A stretch of 64,000 nt of DNA from NCBI RefSeq assembly GCF_900996225.1, contig NZ_CAAJGL010000068.1:248001-312000 (forward strand), read 5' to 3'. The notes under the pieces were generated by a model, which worked only from the letters and a program-made list of their open reading frames with translations, did no database searches and was not told the DNA's origin. The translations under genes and the position numbers were made by a program. Within the stretch, counting starts at the first letter, position 1. The number at the start of each line of letters is the position of its first letter. The stretch is from Paraburkholderia sp. BCC1884 (GTDB taxonomy: Bacteria > Pseudomonadota > Gammaproteobacteria > Burkholderiales > Burkholderiaceae). Shown here one piece after another: positions 10,668-18,485 of the stretch.

Positions 10668-11357
10668 ATGACCCCATCCGCCAACGAAGTCGACGTCGCA
10701 CTCATCACGCGGCGCTCGATTCGTGCCTTTCTGTCCACGCCTGTGCCGCGCGCCGAGATCGAAGCTATTCTCGAAACCGCGAGCCGTGCGCCCTCCGGAA
10801 CCAATACGCAGCCGTGGAAAGTGTATGTGGTAACGGGCGAATCGCTCGCGCGTCTTTCGCGGGCCTTGCTCGCGGCCTACGACGACCCGCAACGCGATAC
10901 GTTGTACCGCGAGGAGTATCCGTACTATCCGCATCAGTGGGTGTCACCGTATATCGACCGTCGCCGCAAGATCGGCTGGGACCTGTATGGACTGCTCGGC
11001 ATCGAAAAAGGCGACAAGGCGCGCATGCATCAACAGCACGCGCAGAACTATCGTTTCTTCGGCGCACCGGTGGGACTATTCTTCACGATCGACCGCGTGA
11101 TGGAGCGCGGCAGCTGGCTCGATTACGGCATGTTCCTGCAGGCGATCATGACGGCGGCGCGCGGGCGCGGGCTCGACACGTGTCCGCAGGCTGCGTTTAC
11201 GCGCTTTCATCAGGTCATCGGCGCACATCTTGCCTTGTCCGCAGATGAGCAACTGGTCTGCGGCATGTCGCTCGGTTTCGCCGACGAGGCCGCACTCGTC
11301 AATACGCTGCGCACCGAGCGTGAACCCGTCGAGCGCTTCACACGGTTTATCGATTGA
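10668..11357 (+). CDS. Nitroreductase family flavoprotein
   Basis: A 229-residue FMN-dependent NAD(P)H oxidoreductase of the nitroreductase superfamily, predicted cytosolic and dimeric. The FMN-phosphate motif RRSIRAF (residues 15-21) and the segment APSGTNTQPW (41-50) are diagnostic, and the C-terminal half holds the expected MSLGFAD-type stretch. Length is normal. Family members reduce nitroaromatics, quinones or enoates; the physiological substrate cannot be inferred. It begins 130 bases after the hybrid kinase and stands alone. A weak AGGAA box precedes the ATG. Confidence 0.9.
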   Translation: MTPSANEVDVALITRRSIRAFLSTPVPRAEIEAILETASRAPSGTNTQPWKVYVVTGESLARLSRALLAAYDDPQRDTLYREEYPYYPHQWVSPYIDRRRKIGWDLYGLLGIEKGDKARMHQQHAQNYRFFGAPVGLFFTIDRVMERGSWLDYGMFLQAIMTAARGRGLDTCPQAAFTRFHQVIGAHLALSADEQLVCGMSLGFADEAALVNTLRTEREPVERFTRFID

Positions 11358-11425
11358 TCTCGCCCGATCGCGGCGTAATCCTCACGCACGACGAATAACG
11401 AATGCCCCACTTTCCCCGAACCACC

Positions 11426-11737
11426 ATGAAAACATCGCGCCGTCATTTTTTGCTGTTGGGCATGGGCGTCGGCTCATCGCTCGCGCTGTCCCGTGTCGCG
11501 TTTGCCGAGCCGGCGAATACGCTTGGCGAGGCCGATCCGAAGGCACAGGCCGTCGGCTACAAGGAAGACGCAGCCAAGGTGGATAAGGCTAAATTCCCCG
11601 GCTATGCCGCCGGGCAAACCTGTGGCAACTGCTCGCTGTTCCAGGGAAAAACCACCGACGCATATGGCGGCTGCACGTTATTCGGCGACAAACAGGTCGC
11701 CGCGCGCGGTTGGTGCAACTCGTATTCGAACATGTGA
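11426..11737 (+). CDS. High-potential iron-sulfur protein (HiPIP)
   Basis: A 103-residue periplasmic one-electron carrier with a [4Fe-4S](3+/2+) cluster. The N-terminus carries a Tat signal (TSRRHFLLLG followed by a hydrophobic stretch and AFA-EPA), expected because HiPIPs are exported folded. Four cluster cysteines are visible as C-x2-C-x13-C-x13-C (Cys66, Cys69, Cys83, Cys97), with Gly- and aromatic-rich surroundings. An in-frame ATG at 11402 would add eight residues; neither start has a strong ribosome binding site, and 11426 gives the more usual Tat leader. The gene follows the nitroreductase on the same strand by about 70 bases. No partner reductase or cytochrome is adjacent. Confidence 0.88.
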   Translation: MKTSRRHFLLLGMGVGSSLALSRVAFAEPANTLGEADPKAQAVGYKEDAAKVDKAKFPGYAAGQTCGNCSLFQGKTTDAYGGCTLFGDKQVAARGWCNSYSNM

Positions 11738-11775
11738 GCAGCTACGTTTCAGGCAACACGCGGCGCGCGAATTCG

Positions 11776-12126
11776 TCACATCAACACGCTCAGCACGAGG
11801 TCGTACGAACGGCCGATCCAGATGGCCGCGTCGCGATGATCGCGTAAAGCGTCGCCGGTGTTGGGATGCAGGAAAACGTCGAGCGCGCCGTGATTCAGCG
11901 TGAGCCAGCCGACCAGTTCTGCGAACTGCTCGGGCGCGAACCCGAGTTGATATGACCACATGGGGTGAGGCCCGACCGGGCGCTCGTGAAAACGGCCCAG
12001 TTGCAGCTTGCCGTTCCAGTGCGCTTCGATTTGCTCACGGAAAGCCCAGGCCGCGTCGCGGCTGCTGGCGTCGAAGTAGATGTGAGCGTGCCAGCTTTCG
12101 ATGGTGGAAGTGTCGCGAAGAGTCAT
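11776..12126 (-). CDS. DOPA 4,5-dioxygenase family protein
   Basis: A 116-residue small protein of the DOPA 4,5-dioxygenase family, which includes extradiol ring-cleaving enzymes of fungal betalain synthesis and many bacterial proteins of unknown role. Conserved histidine-rich segments are visible: SWHAHIYFD near the N-terminus, VGPHPMWSYQLGF in the middle and DVFLHPNTGD near the C-terminus, likely metal ligands. Length is normal. AAGGA lies upstream of the ATG. It is convergent with the HiPIP gene. A real catecholic substrate is unproven for bacterial members. Confidence 0.85.
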   Translation of the reverse strand: MTLRDTSTIESWHAHIYFDASSRDAAWAFREQIEAHWNGKLQLGRFHERPVGPHPMWSYQLGFAPEQFAELVGWLTLNHGALDVFLHPNTGDALRDHRDAAIWIGRSYDLVLSVLM

Positions 12127-12540
12127 CAGTACGTCCTTGAGTATCAGTCATTATCCGACATTCGTTCTGCTTCAGCTTCCGCCGATGCACGCGGCGCGTG
12201 CCTCATGTAAAACTGTCTTCTATCCTGGCGGTTAGATGCTGGCAGCGTTTCGCCGTTGCGGCGCTTGGACTGACGGACGGGCGTGCCGATGGCTAGTAAG
12301 AATGGAGATGATTTGTCGCGTTGGCAGCGCGTTTTTACCACGCGAGCGTGCGTTGGCCGATCACCTGCTTTGCCCGAGGCTTACGGCACGGCTGCTGTAG
12401 CAGGTTCAACGGGTTCCTGGCCAATTGGCATGCGCTTTGCTTTTGCCTCATCCGCGGATGAATCGCGCGCGTAGCTCCGATAGCTCGCGCACGACAGGCC
12501 GAGCCGCGAGAAGCGGCGCCCACCTGGCAAATAACGAAAA
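12127..12540. other. Intergenic region without a convincing gene
   Basis: Spacer of 414 bases. Short open frames on both strands (12144-12341 minus, 12283-12474 plus) lack good ribosome binding sites and family resemblance. I saw no strong hairpin followed by a T-run. It presumably holds the divergent promoters of the dioxygenase-like gene and the downstream small gene. Confidence 0.4.
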
Positions 12541-12813
12541 ATGCTGAATACGAAACCACACATTGTCACGCACGGGGTCGACGGGGAAGCGATGACGCTT
12601 GTCTTCTATCCCGACACCGGTTGTTTGCGCTTTGCCGACGCGCGCGGGGTTTGCCACGAGCTTCGGCCACCGCATTCGTGGCTCGCACTGGCGGCTGCTT
12701 CGCGCGGCGTGCGAGCGGGCGCGCAAGCAGTCACCGAAGGATTGACCACGCTGTTGCATGATTTCTGCACGAAGCGTTCGCCAGCATTGATCAGTCGAAA
12801 ATATCCGGCGTGA
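12541..12813 (+). CDS. Hypothetical protein, 90 residues
   Basis: An open frame starting MLNTKPHIVTHGVDGEAMTL. The sequence looks protein-like (alternating hydrophobic pattern, DTGCLRFADARGVCHEL), and its third positions are moderately GC-rich. I recognise no domain. There is no clear ribosome binding site, only GAAAA before the ATG, and an opposite-strand open frame of similar length (12448-12759) overlaps it. It precedes the DUF1488 gene on the same strand by 80 bases and could be co-transcribed with it. Confidence 0.42.
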   Translation: MLNTKPHIVTHGVDGEAMTLVFYPDTGCLRFADARGVCHELRPPHSWLALAAASRGVRAGAQAVTEGLTTLLHDFCTKRSPALISRKYPA

Positions 12814-12893
12814 ACGACGCGTCTCGATTCAGTTTTTTTCGGTTTCGTTCGTCCAGGACGACGAACGGTTTAACGAACTTTGCGAGGTGGGCC

Positions 12894-13166
12894 ATGGAGA
12901 TGATCGAGCTTGAGCCTAGCGTCTCGGCAGACGGACGCGCGGTGATTTTCCAGCTTTCGACGCGGGGCCGGGATCTCGAATGCGCCGTCACCCGTGAGGC
13001 GCTGGAACAGCACTTCTGGCTGCAGCGCGGCGCGGGCGAAGCGCGCATCCTGAAGACTTTCGCCGACGGTCGCAAGCGGATCACCGCCGTCGCCGAGAGA
13101 AAAATGCTCGCGCGGCCCGGCGAAAAAGTCTTGCTGACGATCAGCGACTTTATCGCCCGTGGCTAA
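12894..13166 (+). CDS. DUF1488 family protein
   Basis: A 90-residue protein of the DUF1488 family, small cytosolic proteins common in Burkholderiales with no known function. The core VIFQLSTRGRDLECAVTREALEQHF is typical, as is the overall length. The ATG at 12894 was chosen because GAGG lies about 8 bases upstream and homologues begin near here; the same frame is open back to a GTG at 12810, which would add a serine/arginine-rich segment. It converges with the flavin hydroxylase gene, 31 bases between stops. Confidence 0.75.
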   Translation: MEMIELEPSVSADGRAVIFQLSTRGRDLECAVTREALEQHFWLQRGAGEARILKTFADGRKRITAVAERKMLARPGEKVLLTISDFIARG

Positions 13167-13197
13167 AGGTTCAGCGGTCGTCGCGCGGTTGCCTGGT

Positions 13198-14829
13198 TCA
13201 GGCTTCCGCGTTCTCACGCGTTGACATTTCGACGTCGGCGCCGACGGCAAGCCGGCTCGTGAGATCGCCGATCAGCGCCGGCAAATCCGCGAGATGCTTC
13301 ACCGCGCCGAAGATGTAGTAGTCCGGCCGCACGACAATTGCCTTCACGCCGTGCTCCGCGAAAAACCGCTGATACTTGCCGCTGGTGTCCAGCAGAATGC
13401 GCCCCGCCACCGCTTGATCCGGGTCGGCCGTGATGCCGATAGCCCGTCCGCCAATCCGTTCGAGTGCCGCGTGTGACGCGCTGTCCAGGTGCCAGGCCGG
13501 ATTGGTATCGAGCGTGATGACATGAAATCCGTTCGGCATCGCGTCGTCGAAACGTACCGTGGCTTCACCGGTCCCGATCTGACCGTGCACACTGAGCAGG
13601 CCGGCGACGCTAGCGCATGCAAAAGGCCGATCCTTGCAGATGAGGCCGTCGGTCAGACCCGGGAACGGCGCCAGCGGCGGCACGTCGCCGGCGAGATAGG
13701 CGGCATCGCGGCGAGCCGCTTCCCCGGGATCGGAAATGCACACCACCTGACCCATCTCGATCGATGCGTCGATCACGGCGCGCACTTGCGGACGACGTTC
13801 CGCCGTATAGCTTTCCAGCAGATGCGGTGACGCCTGTCCCTTGAGAATCAGATCGAGCCGCCATGCCAGATTCCACGCATCGCGCAGACCCGAGCACATG
13901 CCCTGGCCCATGAACGGCGGCATCTGATGTGCCGCGTCGCCGGCCAGCAGGATCCTGCCGTGATGCCAGTTCCCGGCAAGCAGCGAGCGGAACGTGTAGA
14001 CCGCGTGACGCACGAGCGTGGCGCTCTCCGGCGTGACCCATGGCGACAGCAACTCCCACACTTTCTCCGTCTTTTGCAGGTCCTCCAGCGTTTCATGCGG
14101 CAACCGCATGAATTCCCAACGGCGGAAGCCCGGCCCGCCCGGCACCATCGTCGTGGGTCGCGCGGGATTGCACCATTGGCCGATGTCCGGCACGTCGAGC
14201 TTCACGCCTTCGTGCGGTTTCAGATCGATCACCAGCCAGTCTTCCTGAAAGCCCAGGTCGTCGAACTCAATGCCCGCCGACTTGCGCACGAAACTATTCG
14301 CCCCGTCCGCGCCGATCACATAGCGCGCCCGCACGGTTTGCGTTTCACCGGTCGGCGTCCACACGCCGTCCACGATCGCGCCGTGGCGCACGCTCACTTC
14401 GCAATGGTCGGCATGCTGATGCACGGCGGTCGCTTCCCAACCTTGTTGTACGGAGACATTCGCCAGCGACTTTGCCTTCCTGTCGAACAGCGCTTCGAGC
14501 GAGGGCTGATTGAACAGATAGCCGACCGGCCCATCGCTGATCGATTCCGCCGACCAGTCGATCTCGACCAGCTTCTCCCAGTCGGCGTTGAACCATTGAT
14601 ACATGGCCGATGGTTGCGAGATCGCCTCGACCTCCTTGCCGATTCCCATCGCGTGAAAGACCCGGCGGATTTCGTGATCGTGGAATACCGCGCGCGGCAG
14701 CGGATACAGCGCGGGCCAACGGTCGAACACCGCAACGTCGTAGCCGCGTTCGCCGAGATGAATCGACAGCGATTGTCCGACAGGGCCGTAACCGACGATC
14801 ACGACATCAAGCAGTTTCTGGTCAGTCAT
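13198..14829 (-). CDS. FAD-dependent aromatic-ring hydroxylase, MhpA-like
   Basis: A 543-residue class A flavoprotein monooxygenase related to 3-(3-hydroxyphenyl)propionate hydroxylase. It would use NAD(P)H and O2 to add a hydroxyl ortho to a phenolic OH. Visible are the N-terminal FAD motif (VIVGYGPVGQSLSIHLGERG, residues 10-29), the second FAD/NADPH motif GADGANSFVRKSAG, and the third FAD motif LAGDAAHQMPPFMGQGM. Length is typical of MhpA (about 550). It is the last gene of a minus-strand set with an extradiol dioxygenase and an FAH-family hydrolase, which supports production of a catecholic intermediate. A hairpin with T-run lies 68-95 bases upstream, so expression may differ from the genes before it. 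The true substrate is open; resorcinol- or hydroxyphenylpropionate-like compounds are possible. Confidence 0.85.
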   Translation of the reverse strand: MTDQKLLDVVIVGYGPVGQSLSIHLGERGYDVAVFDRWPALYPLPRAVFHDHEIRRVFHAMGIGKEVEAISQPSAMYQWFNADWEKLVEIDWSAESISDGPVGYLFNQPSLEALFDRKAKSLANVSVQQGWEATAVHQHADHCEVSVRHGAIVDGVWTPTGETQTVRARYVIGADGANSFVRKSAGIEFDDLGFQEDWLVIDLKPHEGVKLDVPDIGQWCNPARPTTMVPGGPGFRRWEFMRLPHETLEDLQKTEKVWELLSPWVTPESATLVRHAVYTFRSLLAGNWHHGRILLAGDAAHQMPPFMGQGMCSGLRDAWNLAWRLDLILKGQASPHLLESYTAERRPQVRAVIDASIEMGQVVCISDPGEAARRDAAYLAGDVPPLAPFPGLTDGLICKDRPFACASVAGLLSVHGQIGTGEATVRFDDAMPNGFHVITLDTNPAWHLDSASHAALERIGGRAIGITADPDQAVAGRILLDTSGKYQRFFAEHGVKAIVVRPDYYIFGAVKHLADLPALIGDLTSRLAVGADVEMSTRENAEA

Positions 14830-14896
14830 TTGAGTTCACCTGCAAAAGTAGAACGAGTGTTGCCCTGGCGCCAGTTGGGCTGGCTGCCATTCGATG

Positions 14897-14924
14897 ACAA
14901 AAAGGGAGGAGGGCGCGGCCCTCC
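14897..14924 (-). terminator. Intrinsic terminator-like hairpin inside the meta-cleavage gene set
   Basis: Read on the minus strand, GGAGGGC pairs with GCCCTCC around a 3-base loop (14924-14908), and TCCCTTTTTG follows. This has the form of a rho-independent terminator between the dioxygenase gene (ending 14954) and the hydroxylase gene (starting 14829). It could separate two units or reduce read-through. Confidence 0.6.
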
Positions 14925-14953
14925 AGCGTGCGTTCGCGCCTAAGGTTTAGCGC

Positions 14954-15901
14954 TTAGGCCGGCGCTTCGTAGTTATGAACGAAGTCTTCAGGAACGCGCG
15001 GACCCCAAAGATAAAGCGAGTCTTCGGGTGGGAAATCGCCCGCCGGCCAATCGTGTCCCGCCGAAACGAAATCGATGTCCGCCGAGTACTCGCAAAACGA
15101 ACCCCACGGGTCTTGTACGTAGTGAAAATAGTTCGAGCCGAGCACGTGCCGACCCGTGCCCCAGCCTTTGCTGAAGCCGGCGGCTTGCATCTGCGAGGCG
15201 CCTTCGCCGACCTTGTTGACGTTCTCCACGTCCCACGCGGAGTGATGCCAACCGCGTGCGTGGCTCTTCGCGAACGCGACGAGATGGTGATCGCTGCCGT
15301 GCGGCGCGTGCGTAAACGCGATGATGTCGATCGATTTGTCCGAGAGCCGCAAGCCCAGAGCTTTCGCGTAGAAATCGATTGCACCGAGCACGTCGGGCGT
15401 GAATAGCAGCACGTGCGAGAGGCGGCGCGGTTTGACCTGCTGGGATGCGGAGCGCGCGTGCGAGCCGCGTTCGTTGGCGCCACTGCCGGTGACTACCGAA
15501 GGTGTCTTCGCGGACGGGCTCGTTTTCGGACCCGCTTTCACTTGAACCAGATTGCCGTCGGGATCGCGAAACCAGAAGCCCGCGCGATCACGAAACGTAT
15601 CGGTGACGAGCACGGCGCCGCTTGCTTCGACCTGCGACCGGATGGCCGGCAAATCCGACTCGAAACAGTTGAAGCTGAGATACGCCAATGACTTTCTCGC
15701 GGCCGGCAAGACCCGGCCCCAGCGATGTCCGTCCGCAGCGCGCAACTCGAGTTCACGAGCGTCGCCCGTACCGCGCGAGGCGACCTCGAGGCCGAACGCG
15801 CTGAAGAACCGCTCGGCTTCGTCGACGCAAGGGACGTCGAGCGCGAAGTGGTCGATCGAATGAACGCCTGCGACGGCGCGAGCGGCTGCCAGATCAGTCA
15901 T
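14954..15901 (-). CDS. Type I extradiol (catechol) dioxygenase, two-domain VOC protein
   Basis: A 315-residue ring-cleaving dioxygenase of the vicinal oxygen chelate fold with an N-terminal structural domain (about 12-125) and a catalytic domain (about 160-285). The catalytic residues line up with those of BphC: His163 in LSHVLLF, His205/206 in SDHHLVAF, His219/220 in GWHHSAWDV, His252 in GRHVLGSNYFHY and Glu271 in FCEY. Fe(II) would be held by His163, His219/220 and Glu271. A poorly conserved linker (125-158, rich in Ser, Thr, Lys) joins the domains and is longer than usual. It sits between the FAH-family gene (64 bases upstream) and the flavin hydroxylase, consistent with meta cleavage of the hydroxylase product. 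Confidence 0.88.
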   Translation of the reverse strand: MTDLAAARAVAGVHSIDHFALDVPCVDEAERFFSAFGLEVASRGTGDARELELRAADGHRWGRVLPAARKSLAYLSFNCFESDLPAIRSQVEASGAVLVTDTFRDRAGFWFRDPDGNLVQVKAGPKTSPSAKTPSVVTGSGANERGSHARSASQQVKPRRLSHVLLFTPDVLGAIDFYAKALGLRLSDKSIDIIAFTHAPHGSDHHLVAFAKSHARGWHHSAWDVENVNKVGEGASQMQAAGFSKGWGTGRHVLGSNYFHYVQDPWGSFCEYSADIDFVSAGHDWPAGDFPPEDSLYLWGPRVPEDFVHNYEAPA

Positions 15902-15965
15902 GCCTGTCTCCAGTTTGAAGGGATGAGCGGCCGGTTCTTCGACCGGCTTGATTTCATTGCGGCAC

Positions 15966-16814
15966 TTAAGCCCTGGTTTCGTCGACGATCACGTTTTTCA
16001 GCGTACCGATCTTCTCGACCGTCACTTCGCAGATGTCTCCCGCTTTCATCAACAGCTTCGGCGTGCGCGCCCAGCCGATGCCCGACGGCGTGCCCGAGAC
16101 GATCACGTCGCCGGCTTCCAGCGTGATCGCTTCGCTGATGATGCTGATGAGGCTTTCCACGTCGAACACCATTTCGTCCGTGCTCGCCGATTGCACGACT
16201 TCACCGTTCAGACGCGTTTCGAGGCGCAGGCCCTTCACGCCCGGCGGCAGTTCGTCGGCGGTGACGAGGTCGGGGCCGAATGCGCCGGTGCCGTCGAAGT
16301 TCTTGCCCACGGTCCATTGCGGCGTCTTGAACTGATATTCGCGCACCGAGCCGTCATTGAAGACCGAGTAGCCGGCCACGTGCGACAACGCATTTTCCTT
16401 CGCGATATGACGGCCGCCCTTGCCGAGCACGACGGCGATTTCGCCCTCGAAGTCGAGGCCCGCGCAGTCGCTGACGGCGGGACGCACCATCGGTTGATCG
16501 TGCGCGATCAGGCTGGTGTGGACGCGGAAGAACAGCGTGGGATAGTCGGGCTGATCGTACTTGCTTTCCGAGGTGTGATCGGCGAAGTTCAGCCCGACGC
16601 AGATGATTTTCGGCGGACGTTGCAGCGGCGGCAGCAGCTTCAGATCCTTCGCTTCGATCTTCTCGTCGCTGGCGTGCTCCCTGGTATAACGCGACAAATC
16701 GACGCCGCGCGCGAGCAGCGACTCGAGCGTTTCATCGCCGACCACGCGAACCTGTTCACCGTCGCGGATACCAAGCACTGCCTTCCCATTTCTCTCAAAA
16801 CTGACGAATCGCAT
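15966..16814 (-). CDS. Fumarylacetoacetate hydrolase family protein
   Basis: A 282-residue enzyme of the FAH family, which hydrolyses or decarboxylates dicarbonyl products of aromatic ring cleavage. Metal ligands are visible as Glu123 and Glu125 in LDFEGEIAVVLG and Asp154 in VFNDGSVREYQ, with Lys171 in TVGKNFDGTG. GTPSGIG follows near the C-terminus. The ATG at 16814 is preceded by AAGGAG at ideal spacing; the frame stays open upstream through the operator region, but that extension is not coding. First gene of the set FAH-dioxygenase-hydroxylase and divergent from the TetR gene. In this context it probably acts on the meta-cleavage product. Confidence 0.9.
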   Translation of the reverse strand: MRFVSFERNGKAVLGIRDGEQVRVVGDETLESLLARGVDLSRYTREHASDEKIEAKDLKLLPPLQRPPKIICVGLNFADHTSESKYDQPDYPTLFFRVHTSLIAHDQPMVRPAVSDCAGLDFEGEIAVVLGKGGRHIAKENALSHVAGYSVFNDGSVREYQFKTPQWTVGKNFDGTGAFGPDLVTADELPPGVKGLRLETRLNGEVVQSASTDEMVFDVESLISIISEAITLEAGDVIVSGTPSGIGWARTPKLLMKAGDICEVTVEKIGTLKNVIVDETRA

Positions 16815-16863
16815 GACTGCCTCCTTATGGTTCCCGCGGCACCGCGAGAGATCTCCAGCTCTT

Positions 16864-16914
16864 GTTGACACATTTGTCATTTCGTATTCTAGTTGAGTTG
16901 ACACGTTCGTCAAC
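16864..16914. promoter_or_regulatory. Two tandem operators, probably for the divergent TetR regulator
   Basis: Two 18-base sites occur 33 bases apart (about three helical turns): 16864-16881 GTTGACACATTTGTCATT and 16897-16914 GTTGACACGTTCGTCAAC. The second is a perfect GTTGAC/GTCAAC dyad with 6-base spacer; the first is a near copy. They lie between the FAH gene start (16814) and the TetR start (16971), where a TetR protein would control both directions. Assignment to this TetR is by position. Confidence 0.7.
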
Positions 16915-16970
16915 GTGAACGTGGTTGGGATAAACCCGCATGCCGCAGCGTGTAAAATCCTTTCAGGTCA

Positions 16971-17696
16971 ATGGAAATCGCCAACATGCAAGAGCTAGAG
17001 CCAGTTGAGAATCATCGGACGCGGGTCGGCGCGTTACGCCGCGAGAAGACGCGCAACCGCCTGATCGAGAGCGCGTTGGGCGTGTTCGCCGAGAAAGGGC
17101 CGGATGCACCGCTGATCGACGACTTCATCGCGGCGGCGGGCGTGGCGCGCGGAACCTTCTACAACTACTTCCGTACTACGGCCGAGTTGCTGTCGGCGGT
17201 CGCTGGTGAAAGTAGCGACGAGGTGCTCGCGGTCATCGATCCGCTCGTGCGCGAAATCGACGATCCCGCGCAACGCGTGGCGGTCGGTTCGCGGCTCTAT
17301 ATGCGCATGGCGTTCCGCTATCCGCTGTGGGGTGCGTTCATCACACGCCTCGGCACCAAACGCGGGTCGCGCGGACGTCTGCTCGATGAATACCTGACGC
17401 GCGATCTGAAGCTCGCCATCGAGCAGGGCCGTTTCCATGTCGCGGATGTCGTCGTCGCACGCGACATCACGCTCGGTTCGATTCGCTACGGGATTGAAAC
17501 GCTGCTGTCCGAAGCGGCGCCCGCCGATTACACCGAGCAGTCCATGTACGCATTGCTGCAGGCGTTCGGCATCGCCGCCGACGAAGCGCGCGAACTCGCG
17601 TATGCGCCGCTCGTCGACTGTCCCGAACCGCGCGGCGCGATCTTCGAACGCATCGGTCGTGTGGCGGAAATCGCCGCTGACGACGCGGCGCAATAG
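16971..17696 (+). CDS. TetR/AcrR family transcriptional regulator
   Basis: A 241-residue DNA-binding repressor. The N-terminal helix-turn-helix is clear at about residues 27-72: RNRLIESALGVFAEKGPDAPLIDDFIAAAGVARGTFYNYF. The C-terminal ligand domain is unlike named families. It is divergent from the three-gene aromatic cluster and faces a duplicated dyad operator, so it most likely represses that cluster and is relieved by a pathway compound. Two in-frame ATG codons (16971 and 16986) are possible; the second has GGAAA upstream. Confidence 0.9.
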   Translation: MEIANMQELEPVENHRTRVGALRREKTRNRLIESALGVFAEKGPDAPLIDDFIAAAGVARGTFYNYFRTTAELLSAVAGESSDEVLAVIDPLVREIDDPAQRVAVGSRLYMRMAFRYPLWGAFITRLGTKRGSRGRLLDEYLTRDLKLAIEQGRFHVADVVVARDITLGSIRYGIETLLSEAAPADYTEQSMYALLQAFGIAADEARELAYAPLVDCPEPRGAIFERIGRVAEIAADDAAQ

Positions 17697-18224
17697 GGCC
17701 GTTCATCGCGCTTCACATCTGACAAAAGCAGCCTGTTACAACGATTCATTAAATTGGGCCGCCATTCCCCCTCGCTTCGCGCAATTGCATTCGCGACCAC
17801 TCGCATAAACTCTTTTCCATGGCGCGACAAATCACCGAGCTCCATCGACGCGGTCTTCCCCCGCGTTGTTTTGAACCGTACCGTTGATGGCAGTTTGCCG
17901 CGGTCGTCCAACGCGGCAGGGGCAGTAAAGCAGTAGGAAGTCGAAGCAATGCAAAGCGCGCAGTCGACGTAACATGCGCGCGAATCAGCAGGGGGTTGTA
18001 GCAGCGAGGTGTCATTGAAGGCGAGGGACCGAGCTGTGATTGTGTAGTGGCTCAGATAGAAAAAGTAGGGGTCTGGACGTTTCTCGCAGTGGCAGTGCAA
18101 GCAGTAGCGGATTCAGGTAGCAAACAGCTTTTGCAGGTGCAGTTCACGTCAGAATAGTTTTGTTGGTTTGGTGGGTATAGGTCGGCAAGCTCCACGCGCA
18201 TGATCGACTGTTCCATCCTGTCCG

Positions 18225-18258
18225 GCTCTGTTCCCCCACGGGAACAGGGCTTTTTTTT
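18225..18258 (+). terminator. Rho-independent terminator
   Basis: CTGTTCCC (18228-18235) pairs perfectly with GGGAACAG (18240-18247) around CCAC, extended by a G-T and two G-C pairs, and followed by eight T residues (18251-18258). It lies 530 bases downstream of the TetR stop with no gene between, so it ends either a long TetR 3' region or a separate small RNA. Confidence 0.85.
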
Positions 18259-18437
18259 CGTCGATACGCGTTGCAACTCTTGTATTTCACGCGTTTGCGC
18301 CGATATGCGGGCGTTGCACCCGCGCGCGAAGTCGCACCCGATTACGTTGTGCGCGCCTTTAAGTTTGTTTTAATAGTGGCTTGCCATGATGGCTTCACAG
18401 ACCCGGAACCGAGGCCTGTCAGAACGCCGGAGAGCAG

Positions 18438-18479
18438 ATGAGTCCGGTGGCGAAGTCGAGAGTGAGTGAAGGAGGTTGA
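18438..18479 (+). other. Possible leader open frame before the hypothetical gene
   Basis: ATG at 18438 opens a 13-codon frame ending in TGA at 18477-18479, with GGAG 5 bases before the ATG. Its last codons contain the AAGGAGG ribosome binding site of the next gene, which starts 6 bases after this TGA. Translation of the leader could affect access to that site. It may equally be chance. Confidence 0.3.
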
Positions 18480-18485
18480 AACGAT

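Larger units (their letters stand above)
17697..18485. other. Long intergenic region with orphan terminator
   Basis: 789 bases between the TetR gene and the next gene, with no convincing protein gene. Open frames on the minus strand here lack ribosome binding sites and family resemblance. It contains a strong plus-strand intrinsic terminator (18225-18258) and a short upstream open frame (18438-18479), listed separately. The DNA from about 18040 to 18220 is less GC-rich than its surroundings. An untranslated RNA ending at the terminator is possible. Confidence 0.55.

Noticed and set aside
12144..12474. Two small frames in the 12.1-12.5 kb spacer
   Set aside because: Arg/Ser/Gln-rich, no ribosome binding sites and no resemblance to known proteins.
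16815..16913. N-terminal extension of the FAH gene containing repeated MTNVST
   Set aside because: The repeat comes from the duplicated operator, and AAGGAG is correctly placed only for the ATG at 16814.
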